Shown: piece after piece, positions 1-7,637 of the stretch
How the letters are laid out: the number at the start of each line of letters is the position of its first letter
How positions within the stretch are numbered: the first letter of the stretch is position 1
Source: OFTM10 sp964344055
GTDB lineage: Bacteria; Actinomycetota; Acidimicrobiia; Acidimicrobiales; Aldehydirespiratoraceae
Reading direction: 5' to 3'
DNA: 64,000 nucleotides
NCBI GenBank assembly: GCA_964344055.1
Contig: CAYFLT010000014.1
Location: 1-64,000, forward strand
Program-made: the position numbers and the translations under genes
Notes under the pieces: model-generated
Database searches by the model: none
What the model was told of the DNA's origin: nothing
Seen by the model: the letters and a program-made list of their open reading frames with translations, nothing else

Positions 1-131
1 ACGGCGTCGGTGTAGTACTGGCCGTCGGGCACGTCGCTGAAGGAGTGGGTGGCGAACGCCGTCGCCGGCACCAGCAACGCCAGCGCGACGAGCGCGATCG
101 CCAACTTGGTCTTGGTGATCGTGATGGTCAT
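1..131 (-). CDS. Exported SLH-domain protein, N-terminal fragment
   Basis: The gene reads leftward from ATG at 129-131 and runs off the window. The 43 visible residues begin with a signal-peptide-like stretch (MTITITKTKLAIALVALALL, then VPATAFATH). An SLH-type start, FSDVPDGQYYTDAV, follows. It closely resembles the start of the protein at 2922-3599 (TFTITRFRLAIF...ATHVFDDVPDNAFYTDAV), so the two are paralogues. SLH domains usually tether exported proteins to the cell envelope; the rest of this protein is not in view. Confidence 0.72.
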   Translation of the reverse strand, partial: MTITITKTKLAIALVALALLVPATAFATHSFSDVPDGQYYTDA

Positions 132-171
132 GAGAACCAACCTCTCGTTGGGGGGATACCGCGACAGTACG

Positions 172-209
172 AAGGGACCGATGGTTGCGACTGCGACCAT
201 TGGTCCCTT
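172..209. repeat. Inverted repeat between divergent genes
   Basis: Arms at 172-185 (AAGGGACCGATGGT) and 196-209 pair at 13 of 14 positions around a 10-nt loop. It lies between the leftward SLH gene and the rightward amidohydrolase gene, so it sits in a promoter region. It could be an operator or an mRNA hairpin; no regulator can be assigned. Confidence 0.5.
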
Positions 210-276
210 TGTCCCAGCGAGTCGAGGAATGGAGGTCGGCCGAGTCGGCCTGGCAAGCTGTCCGCCGGAGGTGCCC

Positions 277-1911
277 ATGGCTGATGAACTGACGATCCTG
301 CGGGCGGGCGTTCTGCACACCCACGATCGAGACCAGGCAGGCGATGCCGTGGCGATTCGGGACGGCCGGATCGAGGCGGTGGGTGGCTTCGCGGAGCTGC
401 AGGAGGCACACCCCGCGGCCGCGGTCGACGACCGCTACGGCGATCTCACCGTCATGCCCGGCTTCGTCGAGGCCCACAGCCACGCCAGCGCCGGCCAGTG
501 GCGCTTCCCATATCTCGGATACTTCGATGCGACCGGGCCGGACGGTCGGCGTTGGACCGGTTGCACCTCGATCGATCAGGTGCTCGATCGGCTGCGGGAG
601 GCCGATGCGGCGATGGCCGACCCCTCCGAGCCGCTGACCGCCTGGGGGCTCGATCCCATCTACTACCCGGGTGAACGGCTGATCGCGACCCACCTCGACC
701 AGGTGTCGACGACCCGTCCGATTTGTGTCTTCCATGCCAGCCTCCACCTCTGCACGGTGAACACCGCTCTGATGGAGCAGGCCGGCATCGGCCCCGACAC
801 CCTGACCGACGGCGTTCCGAAGGATGGTTCGGGCTGGCCGATCGGCGAACTCCAGGAACCGGCGGCGATGGCGCTCGCCGGCGACGCCATGATGGCCTTT
901 TGGCGGGCAGCGATGGGCGCCGAGGGCAAGTGGGACTACGGCCGGCTCGCGAACCGCTCGGGCATCACGACCCTGGTCGACCTCGGTAGCACCAGCTTCG
1001 AGGCCGACGCCGGGGCCGAGAGCTGGCACCAGGTCGTCGACGATCCCGACTATCCCGCGCGTCTCGCCCTGTTCCACGGTGCCGGTCAGATGCCCGACGA
1101 CGCTGCTGCGGTGGAGCTCATCCACCAGCGGGCGGCCGAGTCCACCGACAAGCTGAGGTTCGCCGGGGTGAAGTTCGTCCTCGACGGCAGCATCCAGGGG
1201 TTCACGGCCCGCCTCTCCGAGCCCTATCTGGGTGACCGGCCGAACGGGTTGTGGCTCATCCCGCCCGAACAGGTACCGGGGCGGATGCGTCCGTATCTCG
1301 AGGCGGGCATCCTCACCCACGTCCACACCAACGGTGACCAGGCGGTCGAGCTCCTCCTCGACTCGATGCGGGAGAACCGCGACGTTCTGCGGCCTGATCA
1401 TCGGACCACCGCTCAGCACTCCCAACTCACCCGCCCTGAGCAGTACGAGGCCATGGCCGAGCTCGGCATGACCGCCAACATCTTCTCGAATCACATCTGG
1501 TACTGGGGTGACCAGCACGTCGAGATCACCGTCGGCCCGGAGCGGGCGGCCCGGATGAACAGCGCGGCCACCGTGCTGCGCGCTGGAGTACCCCTGTCGA
1601 TGCACTGCGACTCGCCGGTCACGCCGCTGGGTTCGCTGCATGTGGCCTGGTGCGCGGTGAACCGCCAAACACCGAGTGGCCGAATCCTCGGACCCGACGA
1701 ACGCATCTCGGTCTCCGAGGCGATGCTCGCGTTGACCCGGGGCGCGGCGTACCAGCTGAAGATGGATGACGAAATCGGGTCGATCACCCCCGGCAAGCGG
1801 GCCGACTTCGCGGTCCTCGACGCCGACCCACACACCATCGACCCGATGGAACTGCGCGACATCGGGGTGGCGGCCACGGTCGTCGGCGGAGTCCATCACC
1901 CGGTTTCGTGA
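277..1911 (+). CDS. Amidohydrolase family 3 (YtcJ-like) metal-dependent hydrolase
   Basis: A 544-residue protein of the amidohydrolase superfamily; relatives hydrolyse C-N bonds in amides, formamides or cyclic compounds, and the substrate here is unknown. Visible features are the N-terminal beta-sandwich strand (ADELTILRAGVLHTHD), the metal-binding HxH in MPGFVEAHSHAS (His67, His69), a late SMHCDSPVTPLGS segment typical of the YtcJ group, and the C-terminal ITPGKRADFAVLDADP return to the sandwich. The frame is open upstream to 49, but ATG 277 is chosen because GGAGG (267-271) lies just before it and the family start fits. Its stop overlaps the next gene by 4 nt (GTGA), suggesting co-translation with the CobW-like GTPase. 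Confidence 0.86.
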   Translation: MADELTILRAGVLHTHDRDQAGDAVAIRDGRIEAVGGFAELQEAHPAAAVDDRYGDLTVMPGFVEAHSHASAGQWRFPYLGYFDATGPDGRRWTGCTSIDQVLDRLREADAAMADPSEPLTAWGLDPIYYPGERLIATHLDQVSTTRPICVFHASLHLCTVNTALMEQAGIGPDTLTDGVPKDGSGWPIGELQEPAAMALAGDAMMAFWRAAMGAEGKWDYGRLANRSGITTLVDLGSTSFEADAGAESWHQVVDDPDYPARLALFHGAGQMPDDAAAVELIHQRAAESTDKLRFAGVKFVLDGSIQGFTARLSEPYLGDRPNGLWLIPPEQVPGRMRPYLEAGILTHVHTNGDQAVELLLDSMRENRDVLRPDHRTTAQHSQLTRPEQYEAMAELGMTANIFSNHIWYWGDQHVEITVGPERAARMNSAATVLRAGVPLSMHCDSPVTPLGSLHVAWCAVNRQTPSGRILGPDERISVSEAMLALTRGAAYQLKMDDEIGSITPGKRADFAVLDADPHTIDPMELRDIGVAATVVGGVHHPVS

Positions 1912-2780
1912 CCGACGAGCCAATCGCCTTCACGGTCATCGGTGGCTATCTCGGAGCCGGCAAGACCACGCTGGTCAACCGTCTCCTCCGCGATCCTGGC
2001 GGTCGCCGGCTGGCGGTCATCGTCAACGACTTCGGTGATGTGGCCCTCGACGAGCACCTGATCGAATCGACCGACGGCGACGTGACGTCGCTCGCCAACG
2101 GCTGTGTGTGCTGCACCCTCTCCGACGGTTTCGCCTCCGCGCTGGAGATCCTCCGCGAGCTCGAGCCGCGACCCGATCACGTGATCGTCGAAGTGAGCGG
2201 CGTGGGAGACCCGTGGGCGGTGGCGCAGTGGGGGAGGAGCCCGGGCTTCGCGCTCGACGGCATTGTTGTCGTGGTCGATCCGGAATCGGTGCGGGAGCGG
2301 GCCGCGGACGCCTACGTCGGCGACACTGTCCTGGCCCAGCTCCGCACCGCCGACCTGGTTCTGTCGAGCCGGGCCGACGTGGTCGACGCCGACCGGATGG
2401 ACGAGGTTGCGCGATGGGTGAGCGATCACACCGGGGCACCGATCCTGATCGGCACCGACGTGTCACTCGATCTGCTGCTCGGCCGGCCCTCGGTGGGGGA
2501 GGCGCCGCCCCACCACCATGCTGATCACCGGGCGTGGGGGTTCACCCCCTGCTCCTCGGATCGTGTTGCCCTGCGCGCCTGGCTCGATGCCGCTCCGGAC
2601 GGTGTGGTCCGGATCAAGGGGCTGGTCGGCTCCGAGGAGGGTCTCCTGCTCGGCCAGCGGGTCGGCCAGCGGTCCGAGGTCACCCGATCCCGCCGCGACG
2701 GCGACCCGGTGATGACCGTCATCGCCACCCCTGCCGCCGACGACTCCGCCGTCGACGCCTGGATCACCGACCTGACCTGA
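1908..2780 (+). CDS. CobW/COG0523-family GTPase (putative metallochaperone)
   Basis: A 290-residue G3E-family GTPase. The Walker A motif GGYLGAGKT lies at residues 12-20, the metal-binding CxCC in NGCVCC at Cys66/68/69, and the switch region VIVEVSGVGDP follows. COG0523 proteins hand metals (Zn, Co, others) to client enzymes. A GTG start overlaps the stop of the amidohydrolase by 4 nt, which makes that metalloenzyme a plausible client; this is inference. The C-terminal CobW_C domain is short. The His-rich loop (APPHHHADH) around residue 203 may also bind metal. Confidence 0.86.
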   Translation: MTDEPIAFTVIGGYLGAGKTTLVNRLLRDPGGRRLAVIVNDFGDVALDEHLIESTDGDVTSLANGCVCCTLSDGFASALEILRELEPRPDHVIVEVSGVGDPWAVAQWGRSPGFALDGIVVVVDPESVRERAADAYVGDTVLAQLRTADLVLSSRADVVDADRMDEVARWVSDHTGAPILIGTDVSLDLLLGRPSVGEAPPHHHADHRAWGFTPCSSDRVALRAWLDAAPDGVVRIKGLVGSEEGLLLGQRVGQRSEVTRSRRDGDPVMTVIATPAADDSAVDAWITDLT

Positions 2781-2792
2781 AACCCCCTTTCG

Positions 2793-2904
2793 CGTTCTGG
2801 GTGGGTGAGGTGTCGCTTTCCAGCAGTTGGCCCACCCAGAACGGAAGGCAGTTCGTTCTGGGTGGGTGGGGTGTCGTTTTTCAGCAGTTGGCCCACCCAG
2901 AACG
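2793..2904. repeat. Tandem pair of long-armed hairpins (61-nt period)
   Basis: Two perfect inverted repeats in tandem. Arms CGTTCTGGGTGGG / CCCACCCAGAACG lie at 2793-2805/2831-2843 and again at 2854-2866/2892-2904. Each encloses a 25-nt loop, and the two loops are near-identical (both end in CAGCAGTTGG). They sit between the convergent CobW gene and SLH gene, so they may terminate transcription from both sides. The duplication and loop conservation also suggest a small repetitive element. Confidence 0.75.
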
Positions 2905-2921
2905 GTGGTGCGAGGGGGGGA

Positions 2922-3599
2922 TCAGCCGGCGGCGAAGGCGTCGCTGACGTCGCCGGCCACGAACAGGGCTTGGATCTCGCGCTGGTAGACGAAGATCGGG
3001 AAGAGCCCGCCGGGGCCGGTCACGTGGCTGGTGATGGTGTGGTCGCCCTTGGTGACGGGCACCAGATGGGTCACGACGAAGGTGATGTCGTAGTCCTGCA
3101 CCACCCCGCCGAACTCGATCGTCTCGATGCGCTTGTCGAGGGTGGACGGCTGAACGCCGTCGAGCTCGATCCAACCCTCGACGAACTGATTGCCCGTGCC
3201 GGTGGCGGTGTCGTCCTCCCCCATCACCGTGGTGGCGGTCACGAGGAGGTATCCGTCCGCCGGGGCGTCGACCTGCAGTGAATGAGTCCGCTCGAGCCCG
3301 TTCCCGTTGTCGATCGGGGTCTTGTCCACCGCTTGGGCGGCGGCGGGAGCGAGGTTGTCGTGGTAGCGCTTCGCGAACGTGACGTTCTGGGCGCGGGTCA
3401 CACCGTCGTCGGGTCCGAATCGGCCGTCTCCGTACCCGGAGGTGATGCCGTTGTCGTTCGCCCATGTGACCGCGTCGGTGTAGAAGGCATTGTCGGGGAC
3501 GTCGTCGAAGACATGCGTGGCGAGCACGGTGGCCGGAGAGATCAACGCGACGACGAGTACGAAGATCGCGAGTCGGAATCGGGTGATGGTGAAGGTCAT
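2922..3599 (-). CDS. Exported protein with one SLH-like domain
   Basis: 225 residues. An N-terminal hydrophobic signal segment (RLAIFVLVVALISPATVLA) is followed by an SLH-like block (HVFDDVPDNAFYTDAVTWAN, then GITSGYGDGRFGPDDGVTRA). The remainder is beta-rich with no recognised domain. ATG 3599 is chosen over the upstream start at 3620 because it aligns with the start of the paralogue at 1-131. A possible -10 (TAGGGT on the minus strand, 3629-3634) lies upstream. Probably cell-envelope associated; function unknown. Confidence 0.75.
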   Translation of the reverse strand: MTFTITRFRLAIFVLVVALISPATVLATHVFDDVPDNAFYTDAVTWANDNGITSGYGDGRFGPDDGVTRAQNVTFAKRYHDNLAPAAAQAVDKTPIDNGNGLERTHSLQVDAPADGYLLVTATTVMGEDDTATGTGNQFVEGWIELDGVQPSTLDKRIETIEFGGVVQDYDITFVVTHLVPVTKGDHTITSHVTGPGGLFPIFVYQREIQALFVAGDVSDAFAAG

Positions 3600-3669
3600 G
3601 GCACCGCCTGGGTCGAGCAACGTCGGCGACCCTAGAACGAGTGGGTGAGCGTCGCCCAGCCCGATTTCC

Positions 3670-3675
3670 TACACT
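3670..3675 (+). promoter_or_regulatory. Candidate -10 box (TACACT) for the FabH-like gene
   Basis: TACACT fits the actinobacterial TANNNT consensus and lies 30 nt upstream of GTG 3706. No clear -35 is visible. A GGGGGAGGG ribosome-binding site precedes the start. Confidence 0.4.
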
Positions 3676-3705
3676 GAGAGTGGTTCCGTCTCGGGGGAGG
3701 GATTC

Positions 3706-4806
3706 GTGGAACGTCGCGCCACTATCACCGGCTGGGGGAAGTGTGTCCCGCCGGTGAAGTTGACCAACGCCGATCTCGAGCAGCTCGTCGACACCAGCAA
3801 CGACTGGATCATGGACCGGACCGGGATCAGTGAGCGGGGGATCTCCCACGTGGAGGTCACCGATCTCGCCGAGGTCGCGGCCGAACAGGCGCTGGCAGCG
3901 GCCGGTCTCGAGGCCGGTGACATCGACCTGCTCGTGGCGGCCACGGTCACGCCGGAGATCACCTGCCCCAGCAACGCCTGCTACCTCCAGGAACGAATCG
4001 GCGCATCGAACTCCGCGGCGTTCGATCTGAACGCGGCGTGTTCGGGTTGGGTCTACGGCACCGCCACGGTGACGTCGATGATCGAGTCGGGTATCGCCGA
4101 GCGGGTGCTCCTCGTCGGCGCCGAGAAGCTCCACTACGTGATGGACTACTACGACCGGGGCCACTGCATCCTGTTCGGTGACGGGGCCGGGGCCGCGGTG
4201 TTCGAGGCGTCGACTGCGGGCGACGGCATCCTGAGCCATGACCTGGGGGCGGATGGCGTGTCCGGTCGCACGATGGTGTTCCCCACGCTCGGAACCCGCG
4301 GGGAGATGCTGCGCCCGCGTGATCCGGCCGTCGATCGGCTCCATTTCGAGGGCCAGGCGGTGTTCAAGCTCGCAGTGAAGGGCATGGCCGCGTCCGTGAC
4401 CCGGGCGCTGGAGCGGGCCGGGATGGGAGTCGACGACGTCGATCTCGTCATCCCGCATCAGGCCAACGAACGCATCATCGATGCGGCCATCCGGCGGCTG
4501 AAGGTGCCGGCGGAGAAGGTCATGGTGAACATCGGCACGCACGGGAACACCGCCGCGGCATCGATCCCGATGGCGCTCTCGGACGCGCTCGACGAGGGAC
4601 GGATCCAGCCCGGGTCCATCGTTGTGCAGACCGCATTCGGTGGCGGCGTCACCTGGGGGTCGACCGTCATGCGCTGGGGCGATCGCGTGGATCCCCTCGG
4701 GCACTCCGACCTCGAGCTGCCACCTTGTGACAAGTCGGTGTTCGACCTGCTCGCCGACAACCGGGCGTTCTTCGCCCCGTACCACGGCATCCCAGTCGAC
4801 AACTGA
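3706..4806 (+). CDS. 3-oxoacyl-ACP synthase III-like ketosynthase (FabH family)
   Basis: A 366-residue thiolase-fold condensing enzyme. The catalytic triad is visible: Cys112 in LNAACSGWVYG, His251 in VIPHQANERI, and Asn281 in NIGTHGNTAAAS. FabH enzymes condense acyl-CoA with malonyl-ACP to start fatty-acid synthesis, and paralogues serve secondary metabolism. This copy has a 40-residue C-terminal extension and no other fab genes beside it, so it may be specialised. Start GTG 3706 has a strong GGGGGAGGG site 4 nt upstream. Confidence 0.87.
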   Translation: MERRATITGWGKCVPPVKLTNADLEQLVDTSNDWIMDRTGISERGISHVEVTDLAEVAAEQALAAAGLEAGDIDLLVAATVTPEITCPSNACYLQERIGASNSAAFDLNAACSGWVYGTATVTSMIESGIAERVLLVGAEKLHYVMDYYDRGHCILFGDGAGAAVFEASTAGDGILSHDLGADGVSGRTMVFPTLGTRGEMLRPRDPAVDRLHFEGQAVFKLAVKGMAASVTRALERAGMGVDDVDLVIPHQANERIIDAAIRRLKVPAEKVMVNIGTHGNTAAASIPMALSDALDEGRIQPGSIVVQTAFGGGVTWGSTVMRWGDRVDPLGHSDLELPPCDKSVFDLLADNRAFFAPYHGIPVDN

Positions 4807-4825
4807 CCCGGATCGAGCGGGTCGG

Positions 4826-4843
4826 CTGGGCCGAACGGCCCAG
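4826..4843. terminator. Hairpin after the FabH-like gene
   Basis: CTGGGCC-gaac-GGCCCAG forms a perfect 7-bp stem 20 nt after the stop codon. No T-tract follows, so termination is only suggested. Confidence 0.4.
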
Positions 4844-4922
4844 GACCACCGGGACCAACTGCCCATCGCGAAACATCGAGAGGGGCCGATCCTGACCGCA
4901 CCCAGGCGGGCGGAAGGATCCC

Positions 4923-5612
4923 ATGGCCATTCGAGTGTTCCTCTTGGATGATCACGAGCTCGTGCGCGAGGGCCTGCGTGCCGTTCTCGAGCGGGAGGCC
5001 GACATCGAGGTCTGTGGTGAAGCTGCCACCGCCACCGAGGGGCTCGCTGGAATCGAGGCCACCCGTCCCGACGTGGCGCTGATCGACCTCCTTCTCCCTG
5101 ATGGGGATGGTCTCGACGTCTGCCGTGGCATCTCCGAGCGTTTCCCCGACGTGGCCTGCCTGATCTTGACGTCCTATTCGAATGACGACGTACTGCTCTC
5201 CGCGATCCGGGCCAACGCCTCGGGATTCCTGCTGAAGCGAACGGCCGGGAGCGAGCTGGTGCGCTGCGTGCGGATCGTGGCCGACGGAGGCTCGCTGATC
5301 GATCCGGCCCTGACCGGGCGACTGCTCGACCGGCTTCGCAGCGGAGGGATCGAACAGGGGCATGAGACCGCGCTCGGCAGCTTGAGCCCCCAGGAGCGCC
5401 GGCTCCTCGACCATCTGGCGGAAGGGCTGAGCAATCGCCAGATCGCGGAACGGATGGGTCTCGCCGAGAAGACGGTCAAGAACTATGTCTCGAACCTGCT
5501 TCGAAAGCTCAAGATGAGCAGCCGGACCGAGGTGGCGGTCTACGTCACCAATCTCCGCGCCAGCCAGCAGCGCGAGGATCGCCTTGAGGATGACACCGGA
5601 CCCATGGGCTGA
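4923..5612 (+). CDS. NarL/DosR-type response regulator
   Basis: 229 residues. An N-terminal receiver carries acidic residues Asp9-Asp10, phospho-acceptor Asp55 in ALIDLLLPDGDG and the lysine in GFLLKRT. A C-terminal LuxR-type helix-turn-helix follows. The helix LAEKTVKNYVSNLLRKL closely matches the DevR/DosR group that controls hypoxic dormancy in mycobacteria. GGAAGGAT precedes the ATG. No histidine kinase is adjacent, so it is an orphan here. It sits immediately upstream of the RiPP-like cluster, which it might regulate (inference only). Confidence 0.87.
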   Translation: MAIRVFLLDDHELVREGLRAVLEREADIEVCGEAATATEGLAGIEATRPDVALIDLLLPDGDGLDVCRGISERFPDVACLILTSYSNDDVLLSAIRANASGFLLKRTAGSELVRCVRIVADGGSLIDPALTGRLLDRLRSGGIEQGHETALGSLSPQERRLLDHLAEGLSNRQIAERMGLAEKTVKNYVSNLLRKLKMSSRTEVAVYVTNLRASQQREDRLEDDTGPMG

Positions 5613-5652
5613 GGCGCCCGAGGACATGGTCGGGCCGCGAATCGACCTCGGG

Positions 5653-5658
5653 TAACTT
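5653..5658 (+). promoter_or_regulatory. Leaderless -10 box (TAACTT)
   Basis: TAACTT ends 6 nt before GTG 5665, so the transcript of the nucleotidyltransferase gene probably begins at its start codon. Confidence 0.5.
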
Positions 5659-5664
5659 CGTCGC

Positions 5665-6798
5665 GTGAACAGCGGCGGTGAGAAGCTGAACGAACTCGAG
5701 CGAGTGGTCCGCGACCTCCTCAGACCGGAGGGAGCGAAAGACCCCGAAGCCGTCGTGCGGGCCTGGGAAGGGCCTGACGCGGAGGCCCTGCGGGTAGCAG
5801 TAGACGAGCACCGACTGGAAGCGGCGCTGATCGACGCGCTCGAACGGGCCGGAGCATCCGTCGATCCCGCCCTGGCCGAGCGGGCCGCGGATGACCGGGT
5901 CGTCCGCCTCCTCGCCGGACGGGTGCTCAACGACGCAGCAGCCGTGTTCGACGGCGCCGGGATCCGATGGGCCGTGTTCAAGGGGCCGGTCGCGGCCGGT
6001 CTCATGCCTCGACCCCATCTTCGCACGTTCAACGACCTCGACCTCCTGGTCGAACCGGCGAGGTTCGGTGACGCGATCGATGCGCTGGTCGAGGCGGGGG
6101 CGGAGGAGCAGAACCAGAACTGGAGCGCCTACCATCGGCATCGCGTCGGTGAGGTGCCGATGGCGATGCGCGACATCACCGTCGATCTCCACTGGCACCT
6201 CGTCGGTCTCGGCCGGGACCGCGACACCATGGCCGTCGACGTCGGAGCGATCCTCGACCGGCTTCGACTGAGAGAGGTGGACGGTCGGGAGCGGCCGATC
6301 TTCGCGGCCGAGGATCTGGTCGTCTACCTCGCGCTCCATGCCGCCCTCGGCGGCGCCACCCGGCTGGACCAGCTGCGGGACCTCGCGGTCGCCATCTCGG
6401 CGGACCCGTTGGACTGGGGCGTGGCCGCCGAACGAGCGGAGGCGTGGCAGGTGACGCGGCTGGTGGCGCATGCGCTCGATCGGGCGGCCATCCTTCTCGG
6501 CGCGCACGTTCCCCCTCCGGTACTCGAACGGCTCGGGGGGAGAGGGCTCGAACGGCGGCGACGGCTCGACGAGGGTCGGTCCCTCGAGCTTCGGTCGTTC
6601 CCGGTCGCCTCGCGCCGGGACCGGCCACGACAGGCGGCGAAGGTCCTTTTTCGCCGAGGGTTCCAGCGGGTGTGGTTCCCCGGCCGACAGGGGTGGGACT
6701 TCACCGACGAGCGTGGCCGGCTGTACCACGCCAGGTACGGAGGCGGAGACTCCGCTCGCCGCGAGTTCCTCGAGGCGGTCGCGGCAGGGATGCGCTGA
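5665..6798 (+). CDS. Nucleotidyltransferase-like protein (NTP_transf_5 type), RiPP-cluster associated
   Basis: A 377-residue protein with the minimal nucleotidyltransferase core: Lys106-Gly107 in WAVFKGPVAAGL, then RTFNDLDLLV with paired acids Asp124 and Asp126. Members of this family recur in lasso and other RiPP clusters beside HprK-like kinases, where a nucleotidyl- or phosphoryl-transfer tailoring role has been proposed. The remainder is helical. It reads toward the precursor-like gene on the opposite strand and appears leaderless. Its partners at 7124-10419 are the main reason for assigning it to peptide modification. Confidence 0.78.
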   Translation: MNSGGEKLNELERVVRDLLRPEGAKDPEAVVRAWEGPDAEALRVAVDEHRLEAALIDALERAGASVDPALAERAADDRVVRLLAGRVLNDAAAVFDGAGIRWAVFKGPVAAGLMPRPHLRTFNDLDLLVEPARFGDAIDALVEAGAEEQNQNWSAYHRHRVGEVPMAMRDITVDLHWHLVGLGRDRDTMAVDVGAILDRLRLREVDGRERPIFAAEDLVVYLALHAALGGATRLDQLRDLAVAISADPLDWGVAAERAEAWQVTRLVAHALDRAAILLGAHVPPPVLERLGGRGLERRRRLDEGRSLELRSFPVASRRDRPRQAAKVLFRRGFQRVWFPGRQGWDFTDERGRLYHARYGGGDSARREFLEAVAAGMR

Positions 6799-6823
6799 CC
6801 TACTGGTCCGAGCCCGGACGCGA

Positions 6824-6852
6824 ATCGAGGGGCGGCGGAGCCGCCCCTCGAT
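6824..6852. terminator. Terminator-like hairpin between convergent genes
   Basis: ATCGAGGGGCGG (6824-6835) pairs perfectly with 6841-6852, and the stem extends to 13 bp if C6836-G6840 is included. It lies between the nucleotidyltransferase gene and the convergent precursor-like gene, and could terminate either. Confidence 0.6.
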
Positions 6853-6878
6853 CGTTCAGATCTGTCAATCTCGCCGGA

Positions 6879-6983
6879 TCAGGTGTCCTGAAGAATCACG
6901 CGACGGCTGCCGCGAGGACGGTGATTGCCGAGGCTGCCCTCGAGCTCGAGCTTGCTCTCGATCGCCGGCTTTTCGTACTGCAT
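6879..6983 (-). CDS. Putative RiPP precursor peptide (lasso-type YxxP leader)
   Basis: A 34-residue ORF. It starts at ATG 6983 behind a perfect AGGAGG (6990-6995) with 6-nt spacing, the best ribosome-binding site in this region. The N-terminus MQYEKPAIESKLELEG carries Tyr3-x-x-Pro6-x-Ile8, matching the YxxPxL leader motif that PqqD-like/B1 proteins recognise in actinobacterial lasso precursors. A Gly-Ser-Leu-Gly follows at 16-19. The C-terminal half is strongly basic (four Arg within six residues of one another) and ends in Asp33-Thr34. No Asp/Glu lies 7-9 residues after Gly16 or Gly19, so a classical lasso ring is not supported. Ser17, Ser26 and Thr34 are possible kinase targets. Confidence 0.68.
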   Translation of the reverse strand: MQYEKPAIESKLELEGSLGNHRPRGSRRVILQDT

Positions 6984-7123
6984 GTTCGCCCTCCTGGGGG
7001 GATCCGTTGTCGGATCACAGAGATACCACTCAGAGTGGGATCGATGGAAGCGCGTTGGGCTGAAATTGATGTTTCAGTCTGAAAACGGGCAGTTTGACTC
7101 AGATTCCCCCAACGATTGGCGTA

Positions 7124-7567
7124 TCACGTTCCGTGGTCAGGCCGTGGGGTGCGTCGCCGGAGGCCGATCCGGCGCGCGACCGCTCTCGTCGTGAACGCCA
7201 GACGAGCCCATCGACGATCCATCCTCCCGAAGCGGCGGAGCCGACCCGAGGGGGCTCGGACCGACGCAACACGGCCGATGAGGCGAGTTCTCGGCACCGG
7301 TTCGTCGTCGACCAGATTCCCCGTCCCGCGCCCGGTCACCAGATCGGCGGCGACATGGCGAATCCGGTGGACGAGGACCCGTTCGTGATCGTCGACGAAG
7401 GCCCAGATCTCGCCGGGACGGGGCGCATCGCCATCGACGATCCGAGCCGTCGAACCCGACTCGATCACCCCTCGCATGCTGGTCCCGGTCACCGGCACGT
7501 CGATCGGCTCTTGCGTCACCCGCGTCCGCAGCAGCTTGGCGGTGGTGTCGGGGTCGGTCGTGCTCAC
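7124..7567 (-). CDS. Soluble S24/S26-family peptidase, RiPP-cluster associated
   Basis: 147 residues from GTG 7567. A signal-peptidase-like Ser box, PVTGTSMRGVIESG (Ser30), is followed by GEIWAF and by VLVHRI, where His67 replaces the usual general-base Lys. That makes it like the Ser/His S26B (SipW/Sec11) branch. The GTGNLVDDEP stretch corresponds to the KGDxNxxxD box. No transmembrane helix is visible, unlike true signal peptidases, so it may act on a cytosolic peptide such as the leader of the product of 6879-6983. The frame stays open upstream to 7705, but that part overlaps the divergent kinase gene. A TACGGT box 8 nt upstream favours a leaderless start at 7567. Confidence 0.72.
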   Translation of the reverse strand: MSTTDPDTTAKLLRTRVTQEPIDVPVTGTSMRGVIESGSTARIVDGDAPRPGEIWAFVDDHERVLVHRIRHVAADLVTGRGTGNLVDDEPVPRTRLIGRVASVRAPSGRLRRFGRMDRRWARLAFTTRAVARRIGLRRRTPRPDHGT

Positions 7568-7575
7568 CGGGCTCG

Positions 7576-7581
7576 ACCGTA
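7576..7581 (-). promoter_or_regulatory. Leaderless -10 box (TACGGT) for the peptidase gene
   Basis: TACGGT on the minus strand ends 8 nt before GTG 7567. It lies in the 70-nt gap to the divergent kinase gene. Confidence 0.45.
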
Positions 7582-7637
7582 ACCGAGGCGAGGTCCTCCA
7601 GCGGTGCTCCTGCGTCGGCTTTGATTGCGTCGTGGCG

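Noticed and set aside
2793..2904. Insertion-sequence ends
   Set aside because: No transposase ORF or target duplication lies nearby; the elements are too short, so they are reported as hairpin repeats.
2881..4866. A 661-codon open frame on the minus strand
   Set aside because: It runs antisense to the FabH-like gene and across the SLH gene in another frame. The protein is His/Arg-rich with no domain, typical of shadow frames in high-GC DNA.
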